Assembly: GCA_949292785.1 (NCBI GenBank)
Contig: CASFBK010000003.1
Coordinates: 1-64,000 of the forward strand
Direction: 5' to 3'
DNA from: an uncultured Eubacteriales bacterium
GTDB lineage: Bacteria > Bacillota > Clostridia > Lachnospirales > Lachnospiraceae
Length of the DNA: 64,000 bases
Below are positions 54,981 through 63,461 of the stretch, one piece after another. Each line of letters begins with the position of its first letter. Within the stretch, counting starts at the first letter, position 1. The notes under the pieces are model-generated. The model saw only the letters and a program-made list of their open reading frames with translations. It did no database searches and was not told where the DNA came from. The position numbers were made by a program, and so were the translations under genes.

Positions 54981-55427
54981 CTATTTTATAAATTTTTCTA
55001 TAAATGCAATTCCCTTTTCCACATCCTCCCGGTTGGGATGATTTCTGGCAATTCCTCCAATCCATTTCCACAAGCCATAAGTATCAAACCCCTTGCAGTG
55101 ATAAACTCCAAGCACTCGGCGGTTTTGTTCTTCCAATAGCCGAATCAGACTGTTGGCATATTTTTTATTGTTACTTCCGCTTGTAAAAATAACGAAACAT
55201 TTATCCGGCATAGTCGGATTGATTTTTACGAACTCTAAAATAGAATTGTGAAGCTTTCCGTAAAATATGCCGGAAGCAAATCCTATTATTTCATATTCCA
55301 TTAGATTTATGGATTCCGCTTCTGACACGGAAACCATGTCAAAGGGGCATTTTTCCCCCATTCCTTCTAACAGTTTTTTGGTGTTTTCATGGTGGAGGGA
55401 TTGATAGATTACGATTGCCTTTTTCAT
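54981..55427 (-). CDS. Flavodoxin-like protein
   Basis: The 148-aa protein has a flavodoxin-type start (KAIVIYQSLHHENTKKLLEG, phosphate-loop region) and FASGIFYGKLH and IFTSGSNNK segments for the flavin loops. It is probably an electron carrier. Its ATG overlaps the stop codon of the FMN-binding membrane protein gene by 4 nt. Confidence 0.85.
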   Translation of the reverse strand: MKKAIVIYQSLHHENTKKLLEGMGEKCPFDMVSVSEAESINLMEYEIIGFASGIFYGKLHNSILEFVKINPTMPDKCFVIFTSGSNNKKYANSLIRLLEEQNRRVLGVYHCKGFDTYGLWKWIGGIARNHPNREDVEKGIAFIEKFIK

Positions 55428-56101
55428 TGAATACTTTTTCCTTTCTCCAATGCATTGTCTACTGCCTTCATTATTACCCTGCTGGAATTAGTCGCCTGTG
55501 TTACAGCATCTACTTCTACCTGTTGTTTCTTTATAATAGTATCTAAAATAGACTCTGCACTTTTTCCCCGCTCGTTTCTGTGTTCCAGCAGCGTGATGTC
55601 TTCAATTTTTTCATCCTTGACAGTTACCTTTACTTTGGCATAAATATATTGCACATCATATTCACCAGTATAAATCCCATCGGAAATATTTTGGGCATTT
55701 ATATTATGAATCTCAATTTCTGCAACCTTTTTCTGATATTTCTCCGTGCTGCTAATACCAAAATACACATGAATCATCAGACACAGAAAAATCAACACTG
55801 CCAAATTTCTATGAATTGCAATCCATTTTTTCTTTAATTTTCCTCTCAGAAAATAAATTGCGATACAAACCACAGTAAGAACCAGCATCAGCCAGCCCGA
55901 CAGGTACATTCCTATCGGGCGCTGCTTTATCATTGGTAATGCAAGCATCATGTGGGCGCATATAATAATGAGAAATATCACTCCGGCAATTTTATGTACC
56001 TTTTCCATTTTCTTGTCTATGTTACGGTTTGTGCCGCGTTTCGTTATTATTTTACTGCATAAGAATAAGAAGAAAACTGCTGATACAATACCTAATATCA
56101 T
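55424..56101 (-). CDS. Membrane protein with FMN-binding domain
   Basis: The 225-aa protein has four membrane helices (about 2-18, 35-55, 64-85, 96-115) with His residues suited to haem (KVHKIAG, CAHMM, AIHRNLAV, MIHVYFG) and a C-terminal FMN_bind domain (about 140-222) with the covalent flavin-type motif DAVTQATNSSRV. It probably passes electrons across the membrane to an external acceptor. It overlaps its neighbours by 4 nt on both sides. Confidence 0.87.
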   Translation of the reverse strand: MILGIVSAVFFLFLCSKIITKRGTNRNIDKKMEKVHKIAGVIFLIIICAHMMLALPMIKQRPIGMYLSGWLMLVLTVVCIAIYFLRGKLKKKWIAIHRNLAVLIFLCLMIHVYFGISSTEKYQKKVAEIEIHNINAQNISDGIYTGEYDVQYIYAKVKVTVKDEKIEDITLLEHRNERGKSAESILDTIIKKQQVEVDAVTQATNSSRVIMKAVDNALEKGKSIQ

Positions 56102-56835
56102 AATGTTTCCTCCTTAGCTGTTTGCCTATGTCCAGTTTCTCTATGTACTGTTTTTTTATGTCCAGCATCTCCATGTACTTCTCTTTTATGTACCTCTTCG
56201 CCTTGTGCTTCTTCTCTGTTTTCTATGGCTTTATAAAGGCTGATAAAACTCCGCTCCAAAAATTCTTTTTTTGACAGCTTTATGCGTTTTTTTATGTATT
56301 TTTCCTTATTCTCTGCTAACGCAATCACTCCATAAATACTTCCCCACAAGGAAAAGGTCTCCATTCTGATTGCTGCTTCTTCTTTGCCCGGAAACTTTTC
56401 CTGAAAAAGTTGATACAACAGGTTATTGAGCCTTTCTCCAACCTCGTAGATTTCTCTTAAACAGGAATCCTTTTCCAGACTTTCTTCTTCTACATCAATT
56501 TCTCCGATAAGCAGTTCAAAGCTGGCAGGGTATTTTTCTTTGAACTCCACTAAAAAATAACATACCTTCATAAAGGCGCTTCGAAAATCCTGTTTTCCTA
56601 CTATGTTCTTGATATTGTTGTAAAGATATTGCATTGCCTCTAAGGAAATGCAGTTCGCAATTTCCTCTTTGCTCTTGAAATAAACGTACATGGTGGATTT
56701 GCTCATTTGGGCTGTCCTTGCAATCTCATCCACACTGGTGTTGTCAATTCCTTTTTCATAAAATAATTTCTTTGCCACTTCCAGGATTCTGTTTCGGTTA
56801 ACATCAATAATGCTTAAATCTTTTTTTCTTGCCAT
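56098..56835 (-). CDS. TetR-family regulator of the FMN/flavodoxin operon
   Basis: The 245-aa protein has the TetR helix-turn-helix (RILEVAKKLFYEKGIDNTSV, then ARTAQMSKSTMYVYFKSKEE) and a helical ligand domain, and ends with a charged His-rich tail of near repeats (EVHKREVHGDAGHKKTVH). The start at 56835 follows AAAGGAGAACAT. It heads a three-gene operon with 4-nt overlaps, so it is likely autoregulatory. Confidence 0.88.
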   Translation of the reverse strand: MARKKDLSIIDVNRNRILEVAKKLFYEKGIDNTSVDEIARTAQMSKSTMYVYFKSKEEIANCISLEAMQYLYNNIKNIVGKQDFRSAFMKVCYFLVEFKEKYPASFELLIGEIDVEEESLEKDSCLREIYEVGERLNNLLYQLFQEKFPGKEEAAIRMETFSLWGSIYGVIALAENKEKYIKKRIKLSKKEFLERSFISLYKAIENREEAQGEEVHKREVHGDAGHKKTVHRETGHRQTAKEETL

Positions 56836-56858
56836 ATGTTCTCCTTTTATCGTACTGT

Positions 56859-56898
56859 CGGTTCTATTAATTGTACCGTTAGTTCGATTAATTGTCAA
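56859..56898 (-). promoter_or_regulatory. Promoter and operator of the tetR-FMN operon
   Basis: TTGACA (56898-56893), 17-nt spacer, TACAAT (56875-56870). CGGTTCTATTAATTGTACCG (56859-56878) is a palindrome at 16 of 20 positions covering the -10 box. It belongs to a larger 21-bp direct repeat (ATTAAT-GAAC-AC-GTAC pattern), consistent with cooperative TetR binding. Confidence 0.6.
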
Positions 56899-56988
56899 GA
56901 AAAAATTTCAAAACTGCCCCATATAACTCCCATATAACTATTCAATAATATCCATTATTTTGAATGAAATAATTTTTCTTGCATATAC

Positions 56989-57017
56989 TTGAATTTGTCT
57001 ACTGCATATGTTATAGT
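56989..57017 (+). promoter_or_regulatory. Promoter of the antitoxin RNA
   Basis: TTGAAT (56989-56994), 17-nt spacer, TATAGT (57012-57017) with an extended TGT. Start near 57024. Confidence 0.65.
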
Positions 57018-57023
57018 ATCAAT

Positions 57024-57097
57024 AGGCAAAAATGAAACGAATATTTCAAGACTAAACCAAATCAAAACCCCAGAGAGCGGCTACTCTCTGGGGTTTT
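57024..57097 (+). ncRNA. Predicted antisense antitoxin RNA (RNA II-like)
   Basis: About 75 nt from the promoter at 56989-57017 to the terminator at 57068-57093. It converges on the toxin mRNA, shares its terminator, and carries ATTTCAAGACTAAACC (57043-57058), a near copy of the plus-strand sequence at 57218-57234. It is therefore complementary to the toxin translation start. This matches the par/Fst type I toxin-antitoxin design of Gram-positive bacteria. Confidence 0.6.
57068..57093. terminator. Shared bidirectional terminator of toxin mRNA and antitoxin RNA
   Basis: Perfect 10-bp stem CCCCAGAGAG/CTCTCTGGGG with AAAA before and TTTTATT after. Confidence 0.85.
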
Positions 57098-57132
57098 ATT
57101 TTGTGCTTTATGGTTACACGAAACCAGGCTAA

Positions 57133-57225
57133 TTACCGCTTTTCATTGTCATCTAACCATTTGCAGATGAGGTGGCAAACCACACCTGCCATGACGGCAA
57201 CAAAAAATGAAACTATCATTTCCAA
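57133..57225 (-). CDS. Small hydrophobic type I toxin peptide (Fst-like)
   Basis: A 30-aa peptide begins at TTG (57225-57223) seven nt after GGAAGGGGG, or 28 aa from the ATG at 57219. It is a single membrane helix (MIVSFFVAVMAGVVCHLIC) followed by the charged tail KWLDDNEKR. A membrane helix plus a WLD-type polar tail is typical for Fst/Ldr-superfamily toxins, which disturb the membrane. The leader has CCCC upstream able to pair with the GGGGG of the ribosome binding site. Promoter: TATAAT at 57277-57272 with a weak -35 box. Confidence 0.7.
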   Translation of the reverse strand: MEMIVSFFVAVMAGVVCHLICKWLDDNEKR

Positions 57226-57271
57226 GACTAAACCCCCTTCCTGCTACCAGTATAGGGGCGGTAACGGATTG

Positions 57272-57300
57272 ATTATATCACTCATCCGCCTTCTTGAAAA
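57272..57300 (-). promoter_or_regulatory. Promoter of the toxin mRNA
   Basis: TATAAT (57277-57272) with TTTTCA 17 nt upstream (57300-57295). Start near 57265, giving an mRNA of about 200 nt that ends at the shared terminator. Confidence 0.55.
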
Positions 57301-57340
57301 TGACTTTTTTCAACACTATTTTCATACTTTCTAATGATTT

Positions 57341-58111
57341 CTATATATTTTTCCGATTAAAAACCATCACTGCCAGTCCCATTCCTACCACACACAGCCC
57401 AAGTGTCACCAGCGCCGCACCATAGTAGTCCGAAACCTCCGCCGCTTTCGTCAGCAATTCACCAGAGGATAATAACCGTGTGGGCAGATATTTTCCCACC
57501 TTTGGAATCATTCCTGCCAGATAGCTTGCTCCAACCACTGCCAGTATTCCGGTCAACACCCCGATATTTCCATTTAAAAAGGAGGAAAATAAAAAAATAA
57601 GTACAATCAAAAAGATTCCAAACAAATACGGGCACACTGCGCCCATGGCCAGATGGGATGCTATGGTATTATCCCAAAAATATGCCGTATATCCATAAGT
57701 GATTCCATAATGCATCCAGTAGCAGATGCTCCAAAGAACAATGAGAACAACCGCTTTTGCAGCCATGACTTTCCAACGCTTTAATCCCTTTGTCAGCATA
57801 TTGATTAGCGTTCCCTTTTGATACTCATTGGTCAAAACCGCACTGGACAAAATCACAAAAACAATCAATACAATAGGCATGTTTTTATAAAACTGTGTCC
57901 AGGAAGCCATGGCGTCTACTTTCACACTTCCAATCACCATGCCGCTTTCTTTCAGACTTTCGCTTGCCATTTCCATAAGCCATGGCGTCAGCTTTGCAAT
58001 CACAGGATTCATCATGCCAAACAGTACAAAGAGAATCACCATAAGCAACAATTTTCCGGTACGATATAATTCCAGTATTTCCTTTTGCATAAAAGCGATT
58101 AATGGTCTCAT
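57341..58111 (-). CDS. ABC-2 type transporter permease
   Basis: The 256-aa protein has six membrane helices (about 19-38, 75-93, 120-140, 160-182, 187-206, 230-250). It overlaps its ATPase gene by 4 nt (ATGA). Last gene of the XRE-PLDc_N-ABC operon. Substrate unknown. Confidence 0.87.
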   Translation of the reverse strand: MRPLIAFMQKEILELYRTGKLLLMVILFVLFGMMNPVIAKLTPWLMEMASESLKESGMVIGSVKVDAMASWTQFYKNMPIVLIVFVILSSAVLTNEYQKGTLINMLTKGLKRWKVMAAKAVVLIVLWSICYWMHYGITYGYTAYFWDNTIASHLAMGAVCPYLFGIFLIVLIFLFSSFLNGNIGVLTGILAVVGASYLAGMIPKVGKYLPTRLLSSGELLTKAAEVSDYYGAALVTLGLCVVGMGLAVMVFNRKNI

Positions 58112-59013
58112 CCGCCAATCACCTCCATAAACAGACTTTCCAGCGTAGGCTCCTGCACTTCTATGCGAATCGGTGAAATACCCGACTCCGCCAGTATGCC
58201 ATAAGCCTTATGCATCTTTTGTTCTGCGCCGCCTGCGTAAGACAGCACGGTTTTCCCTTTGTATTCCCCGCCGGACATTTTTGTCAAAAAAAGCGCGGCT
58301 TCCTCCGGTGTCCGAAATTCTATCTCAAAACCATCGCTCTGATGCATCCTTCGGATTTCTTCTATGGTACCACCTACCGCCAGTTTTCCCTGATGTAAAA
58401 GTCCTACTTCGTCACAGATACGCTCCACATCGGATAAGATATGTGTAGAAAAAATAACTGTGGTATGCTCTTTGACCTGAGATAAAATATCCAATATTTC
58501 CTTTCTTCCCAATGGGTCCAGTGCGGAGGTCGGTTCATCACAAATCAAAACCTTCGGCTCGTTTAACAGCGCCTGCGCAATGCCAAGTCTCTGCTTCATT
58601 CCTCTGGAAAATCCATGAATCCGCTTATTTGCCTTGGCGCTTAAGCCTACAAGCTCCAACAAATTTTCCGCCCTTTCCTTCCGCCTGATTTCTTCCATTT
58701 CTGTTATTTTTCCGCACAAAAGCAGATATTCCATAGGTGTCAGAAAGGAATAAAATTCCGGCACGTCCGGCAAATAGCCAATGTATTGGTTTGTCTTGTT
58801 CTGTCCATAGTTTACCGGTTCGCCATTTACAAGAATTTCGCCGCTATCCATAGCCAGCAATCCCAGAATCATTTTCATGGTAGTAGTCTTTCCTGCTCCA
58901 TTTTGTCCGATAAAGCCATAAATCGTATGTTCTTTTACCGCAAAACTCAAATCCTCAATAATCCGATTACTGCCAAATTTCTTAGAAACGTGGGAAACTT
59001 TCAGCATATCCAT
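58108..59013 (-). CDS. ABC transporter ATP-binding protein
   Basis: The 301-aa ATPase has Walker A FIGQNGAGKTTTMK, signature FSRGMKQRLGIAQALL, Walker B VLICDEPTSALDP and H-loop FSTHIL, with a C-terminal extension typical of drug or bacteriocin exporters. Its ATG directly follows the stop codon of the PLDc_N gene. Confidence 0.93.
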   Translation of the reverse strand: MDMLKVSHVSKKFGSNRIIEDLSFAVKEHTIYGFIGQNGAGKTTTMKMILGLLAMDSGEILVNGEPVNYGQNKTNQYIGYLPDVPEFYSFLTPMEYLLLCGKITEMEEIRRKERAENLLELVGLSAKANKRIHGFSRGMKQRLGIAQALLNEPKVLICDEPTSALDPLGRKEILDILSQVKEHTTVIFSTHILSDVERICDEVGLLHQGKLAVGGTIEEIRRMHQSDGFEIEFRTPEEAALFLTKMSGGEYKGKTVLSYAGGAEQKMHKAYGILAESGISPIRIEVQEPTLESLFMEVIGG

Positions 59014-59211
59014 TTATGAATCCTCCCTGCCTAACAGAAAATATAAAATCGGTCCCCAAAATTGCATTCCTATAATTGTCACAGCCAGCCACAGCCCACG
59101 GTTTCCTCTTTTGTAATTTTCATGTGTCAGAATGTGCCGCAGTGTTACAATCAATAAAATCGCTTCTACAATAATAAGTGGAATTAAAAATGGTAATATC
59201 TCCTGAATCAT
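59014..59211 (-). CDS. PLDc_N-domain small membrane protein
   Basis: The 65-aa protein has two membrane helices (about 4-26 and 43-60) and the PLDc_N motif RGNRGLWLAVTIIGMQFWGP followed by ILYFLLGR. In this family it is often encoded beside ABC exporters. It overlaps the upstream regulator gene by 4 nt (ATGA). Confidence 0.87.
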   Translation of the reverse strand: MIQEILPFLIPLIIVEAILLIVTLRHILTHENYKRGNRGLWLAVTIIGMQFWGPILYFLLGREDS

Positions 59212-60332
59212 AAGCGTTCTCCTTCCGCAATCAGTTTCTTTTTTAAATTATGAAGTCTTTCCTTGTGCTCCAATCCTTCAAACACCGGATTTTCCAATGC
59301 CGAAACTGCACTTTCCATTACAAACTTTCCTGTCCGTACCCCCTGGGCTCCTAAGTCCAGTTCTTCAAACCAGGAATCCAATTTATCAAAAAATGCATCT
59401 CCATGGAGAACAATCCCTTCCTGAAGCATCCTGATTATCAGACTGACAAAACATTCCAAACGCTCATATGCCTTATGTTCCTGCCCATGCATGCAATAGG
59501 TTACTGCTGCCTGATAGTAATAATTCGCCACGGAATTGGGATGTATTTTTTCCATGTCAAAGGCGGTAATTACAGAATCTATCCTCGCCATGATGTTCTC
59601 ACATTTTTCCAGATTCTGACCGTGAATCATCATAAGCTGGATTCCATTTCCCACCAGATTCAACAGATTCTTAAACATATCAATCTGGGTAAAACGCTCT
59701 GCCTTTTCCATCTCGCCCGACATCATATATGCCTGTACCAGAATCCCTCCTTTTTCCTCCGCCATATGGGTCGGATTCAATATTTCTTCCAGAGACTCGA
59801 TGACATCCTGCGCCTTGCCGCACTGAATCTCTACCATTGCTTTTATTCCCACTGCATCATTACAGATTCCAATTTCTTTGCACCCGTCTAATATGTGCTC
59901 ACAGAGACCTGCTATCGCTTCTAAAATCTCCCTCTGCCTTGCCGGTTCCTTTGCCAGCATAAAATGATTTAACCACAGTACACAGATTTGCAGCAAAAAG
60001 GGATAGCAGGAATAATATTTTCTGACCAGCGCTTCGCTTTCCTGCATTACCTCTTCAAAGGGTTTCTTTGCAAAATCCTCCGCCAAGCTATGATAACTGC
60101 ACCGAATCTGTTCCCTGCTAAGCTGAGGTTCATATCCTAACAGCTCATCCACAGTAACGTCAAAATAAGAAGCAAGCCGGGGCAATAACAAAATATCCGG
60201 GAAGCTTTGTTTTGTTTCCCACTTAGAAACCGATGCTTTGGTAACACCTAGAAATTCTGCCAGTTCATCCTGTGTAATCTTTTTTTCGTGCCGCAGACGG
60301 ACAATATTTTCCGAAATTTTTAATACATCCAT
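59208..60332 (-). CDS. XRE-family regulator with TPR-like C-terminal region
   Basis: The 374-aa protein has an N-terminal helix-turn-helix (ITQDELAEFLGVTKASVSKW, about 20-40) and a long helical, TPR-like C-terminal region (about 90-370), as in regulators that sense peptides. GGGAGGAGAGAAATC precedes the ATG at 60332. First gene of the operon with the ABC exporter, which it probably controls. Confidence 0.87.
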   Translation of the reverse strand: MDVLKISENIVRLRHEKKITQDELAEFLGVTKASVSKWETKQSFPDILLLPRLASYFDVTVDELLGYEPQLSREQIRCSYHSLAEDFAKKPFEEVMQESEALVRKYYSCYPFLLQICVLWLNHFMLAKEPARQREILEAIAGLCEHILDGCKEIGICNDAVGIKAMVEIQCGKAQDVIESLEEILNPTHMAEEKGGILVQAYMMSGEMEKAERFTQIDMFKNLLNLVGNGIQLMMIHGQNLEKCENIMARIDSVITAFDMEKIHPNSVANYYYQAAVTYCMHGQEHKAYERLECFVSLIIRMLQEGIVLHGDAFFDKLDSWFEELDLGAQGVRTGKFVMESAVSALENPVFEGLEHKERLHNLKKKLIAEGERL

Positions 60333-60360
60333 GATTTCTCTCCTCCCGATTGATAGCTTA

Positions 60361-60389
60361 AGTATACGTGTTCCATGCTCTTTTATCAA
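60361..60389 (-). promoter_or_regulatory. Promoter of the XRE-ABC operon
   Basis: TTGATA (60389-60384), 17-nt spacer, TATACT (60366-60361). Start near 60354. Confidence 0.75.
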
Positions 60390-60482
60390 TGGAATAACAC
60401 GATACTTTTCGATACAAAATCAACCAACAGGAAACTTTTTTTCGCATGAGACACTCTTCCTGCATGGGATACTTTTCTTGCA

Positions 60483-60530
60483 TTGACAAATTTCGCTCCA
60501 GTATGTATACTATTTATATTACAAATGTAA
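60483..60530 (+). promoter_or_regulatory. blaI-blaR1 promoter and BlaI operator
   Basis: TTGACA (60483-60488), 17-nt spacer, TATACT (60506-60511). TTACAAATGTAA (60519-60530) just after the transcription start contains the TACA/TGTA core of BlaI/MecI operators, so autorepression by BlaI is expected. Confidence 0.75.
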
Positions 60531-60548
60531 GATTTAGGAGGAATCTTT

Positions 60549-60959
60549 ATGAAAGCCTTACCACAGATATCGGAAGCGGAATATGAAGTCATGAAAATCG
60601 TCTGGAAATACGCTCCTATCAATACAAATGAAGTAACCGAACGATTGACCCAGACCACCAGCTGGAGCCCTAAGACCATACAGACGCTGCTGAAACGTCT
60701 GGTAACCAAACAGGCGCTTACCTATGAAAAACAGGGGCGCATCTTTGTTTATACTCCCCTTGTCATGGAAAACGAATATGTACGTCAGGAAAGCAATAGT
60801 TTTCTAAAACGTTTTTTCGATGGAGATATCACTGCCATGGTGTCCTCTTATCTGGAAAATGATACGCTTTCGGAGCAGGAACTGGATACGCTCCGTTCAC
60901 TTCTCTTAGGAAAACCGAAAAAGAAAGAGAAGAAGAAAAACAAAAAAGGAGGAAAATAA
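60549..60959 (+). CDS. blaI: BlaI/MecI-family repressor
   Basis: The 136-aa protein has the BlaI winged helix (EYEVMKIVWKYAPINTNEV, WSPKTIQTLLKRLVTKQAL) and a C-terminal dimer region (about 75-120), then a lysine-rich tail. The family is inactivated by cleavage after BlaR1 senses a beta-lactam. TAGGAGGAATCTTT precedes the ATG. One base separates it from the TTG start of blaR1. Confidence 0.93.
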   Translation: MKALPQISEAEYEVMKIVWKYAPINTNEVTERLTQTTSWSPKTIQTLLKRLVTKQALTYEKQGRIFVYTPLVMENEYVRQESNSFLKRFFDGDITAMVSSYLENDTLSEQELDTLRSLLLGKPKKKEKKKNKKGGK

Positions 60960-60960
60960 C

Positions 60961-62769
60961 TTGTCAGCCTTTATCAGCCGTTTTCTCATCTGCAATGTTT
61001 TTATCTGCCTGTTTACCCTTATTCTTTTTATGGTAAAGTGGGGACTTCGCAAATATCTCTCCCCTCGTATGCAGTATAAACTGTGGTTTCTGCTGCTGAT
61101 ATTACTGATTGTTCCGTTTCTTCCACTGCACTTGACCGGATTTACTGACCTTTCCACATGGTTCATTCATTTCTTTTCCATATTCACAATTCAAGGCGAT
61201 GCCTTGCGTGCGCCCTCTTCCAACACTGTGGTCAGTTCTTCTTTACACTGGATGAATGATTTTGCCATTTCCGTGGATAAGCTTACCCTGGACTTTCCTT
61301 CCGTCTTTTTCCATGTGATTGGCGCAATATGGATTCTGGGTATCGCTGCTATCCTGTTTTTCCTAATACGCTCCCGCATAAAATTCCTACGGTTGGAACA
61401 GTCCGCACTTCCCTTACAAAATGAAAGGGTAGCCGCTCTTTTTTCTAAATGCTGTCAGGAGCTTTGCCTTTCGCGGGAAATCCCTGTTTATAGTACGGCA
61501 TTTTTAAAATCACCTGTGACGGTCGGGCTCATTCATCCCCGCATTTATCTTCCGCTCCATCTCATTTCGGATTATAAGGAAACAGATATGCGGTATATGC
61601 TTTTGCATGAGCTTTCCCACTACAAGCGTAAGGATGCACTGGGAAATATGCTGATGAATCTTGCAGTTGCCGTATATTGGTTCCATCCTCTTATCTGGTA
61701 TGCCAGAAAAACGATGTTCAGCGACCGGGAAATTGCCTGTGATTCTGCTGTTTTACAATTACTTTCCAAAGAAGATTATACGAAGTATGGAAATACGCTT
61801 CTTTATTATGCAGAAAAAATTTCCCGCTTTTCCTTTCCCTTTGCTTCCGGGATTGGTGGTACCAGGAAGCAGTTGAAACGCCGTATTTTAAATATTGCTT
61901 CTTATCATCCGGAAACAACACGGGAACGTCGAAGGAGCAGATGTATTTTCCTATTCCTGGCTGTCCTGCTTGTGGGAATCTCTGCGTTCTTCCCGGTATC
62001 TGTTTATGCCGGAAATAACAGTCCAGCAGCCTCCCATACCGAAAATGCGGATACGTTTTCTGAAGATTTGTCTTCCCTTTTTCAGGGATACGATGGGTGC
62101 TTTGTACTCTATGACTTAACGTCGGATTCCTGGCAGATTTACAATGAGGCTATGGCTTCAGAGCGCGTCTCTCCTGATTCTACCTACAAGATATACAGCG
62201 CTTTGTGTGCATTGGAACATGAGGTCATCACACCTGATTCTAATACCCTTGAATGGAATGGACAGGAATATTCTTTTTCTGAATGGAATCAGAACCAGAC
62301 GCTTTCCTCTGCCTTACAGAATTCTGTAAACTGGTATTTTCAAGAACTGGATGAATCGGTGGGATTAAAGACATTGGAAGCGTTCTATGAGAACATCGAC
62401 TACGGAAATCAGAATCTTTCCGGCGGGGTATCTGACTTCTGGATGGAATCTTCCCTTAAGATTTCCTCCATAGAACAAGTAGAATTATTAAAGAAATTAT
62501 ATAACAATGAATTTGATTTTAAGCAACAGAATATGGATGCGGTAAAAGATGCCATGCTGTTATCCTCTTCAACCAAGGGCACTTTGCATGGGAAAACAGG
62601 AACGGGAGTGGTCAATGGGGAAATGGTCAACGGATGGTTCGTCGGTTATGTGGAATCTGCTGAAAATACCTGGTTCTTTGCAACAAATATCCGAAGTGCT
62701 TCTGATGCGGGAGGTTCGGCTGCAAGTGAAATCACATTAGATATTTTACGGGAACTGGGGATATACTAG
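60961..62769 (+). CDS. blaR1: BlaR1-type beta-lactam sensor, M56 metalloprotease plus penicillin-binding domain
   Basis: The 602-aa protein starts at TTG, supported by GGAGGAAAATAAC. Membrane helices lie at about 5-25, 40-58, 115-137 and 328-348. The zinc protease motif HELSH (216-220) is in the cytoplasmic M56 part. The external sensor (about 360-602) is class-D-like with SxxK (STYK, 407-410), SxN (SVN, 455-457) and KTGT (545-548), all intact. Binding of a beta-lactam should trigger cleavage of BlaI. No intact beta-lactamase gene is in the window. Confidence 0.93.
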   Translation: MSAFISRFLICNVFICLFTLILFMVKWGLRKYLSPRMQYKLWFLLLILLIVPFLPLHLTGFTDLSTWFIHFFSIFTIQGDALRAPSSNTVVSSSLHWMNDFAISVDKLTLDFPSVFFHVIGAIWILGIAAILFFLIRSRIKFLRLEQSALPLQNERVAALFSKCCQELCLSREIPVYSTAFLKSPVTVGLIHPRIYLPLHLISDYKETDMRYMLLHELSHYKRKDALGNMLMNLAVAVYWFHPLIWYARKTMFSDREIACDSAVLQLLSKEDYTKYGNTLLYYAEKISRFSFPFASGIGGTRKQLKRRILNIASYHPETTRERRRSRCIFLFLAVLLVGISAFFPVSVYAGNNSPAASHTENADTFSEDLSSLFQGYDGCFVLYDLTSDSWQIYNEAMASERVSPDSTYKIYSALCALEHEVITPDSNTLEWNGQEYSFSEWNQNQTLSSALQNSVNWYFQELDESVGLKTLEAFYENIDYGNQNLSGGVSDFWMESSLKISSIEQVELLKKLYNNEFDFKQQNMDAVKDAMLLSSSTKGTLHGKTGTGVVNGEMVNGWFVGYVESAENTWFFATNIRSASDAGGSAASEITLDILRELGIY

Positions 62770-62857
62770 CACATGGATGCCTCGCAACATTTGCTTTGTA
62801 AGCTTACGGAAGAAACGCTCGCTCATTTGATGTATATGCTGAGTGGTTATTCCATAA

Positions 62858-63169
62858 TTATATTAAGTTTTGGTATTCTCTTCTGCCGTCCATGACAGAA
62901 TAAATGATAACAATTTTCTTTTTCTCATCAACCTTATAAAAGACAAGATGCCTTTCCACGTTCAATACAAGATACCCCTGTTTTCGCAGGATGGAATATC
63001 TTGGTTTCACTCCAGTATATGGAAAATCCGCTAAATTCATAATGTTTTTTTCCAATTTATCCAGATAGCCAAGTGCTACCTCTACACTACCGGAATCCTC
63101 TGCTATATAGAAGATGATATCTCTTAACTGTTCCTCTGCTTTATCCGTTCTTATAATGCTGTACTTCAT
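62858..63169 (-). CDS. RelE/ParE-family toxin
   Basis: The 103-aa protein has the compact RelE fold pattern: KAEEQLRDIIFYIAED at the N-terminus and a C-terminal strand with Arg (VIIYSVMDGRREYQNLI). It overlaps the antitoxin gene by 4 nt. Members cleave ribosome-bound mRNA or act on gyrase. Confidence 0.87.
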   Translation of the reverse strand: MKYSIIRTDKAEEQLRDIIFYIAEDSGSVEVALGYLDKLEKNIMNLADFPYTGVKPRYSILRKQGYLVLNVERHLVFYKVDEKKKIVIIYSVMDGRREYQNLI

Positions 63170-63444
63170 CCTTTCTTCCTCGCCATAAGTGTGGCACGGA
63201 TATCATCAAATGTTTTCTGCATTGGTGCAACCCGTTCTTCTCTTACATCGTCTTCTGCTTCTGCGAGATTTCTCAAAAGTTCCAGTTCGGATTTCATCTG
63301 ATAATAATCCTGAAGTCCTAAAACCGCTGTATCACCTCTGCCATTTACTGTAATAATCACAGGAGTTCTTTCTTCCCTGCACTGTTTTGAAATTTCATTA
63401 TAATGATTTCTTAAATCAGCTGATGGTCTGATAATCGCATCCAT
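63166..63444 (-). CDS. Phd/YefM-family antitoxin
   Basis: The 92-aa protein has a DNA-binding Phd domain (ADLRNHYNEISKQCREERTP, then VITVNGRGDTAVLGLQDY) and a toxin-binding tail. The start at 63444 follows GGAGGTGTTTTGT. Coupled by ATGA overlap to the toxin gene. Confidence 0.9.
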   Translation of the reverse strand: MDAIIRPSADLRNHYNEISKQCREERTPVIITVNGRGDTAVLGLQDYYQMKSELELLRNLAEAEDDVREERVAPMQKTFDDIRATLMARKKG

Positions 63445-63461
63445 ACAAAACACCTCCGCTT

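Larger units (their letters stand above)
57043..57234. repeat. Direct repeats DR1/DR2 flanking the toxin gene
   Basis: ATTTCAAGACTAAACC (57043-57058) and ATTTCCAAGACTAAACC (57218-57234) differ by one inserted base. One lies in the antitoxin RNA, the other covers the toxin start region, so the two RNAs can pair there although they are transcribed from opposite ends. Confidence 0.8.

Noticed and set aside
62773-62898. 41-codon plus-strand frame after blaR1 (MDASQHLLCKLTEET...)
   Set aside because: No ribosome binding site, overlaps the RelE gene on the other strand, and no recognised similarity.
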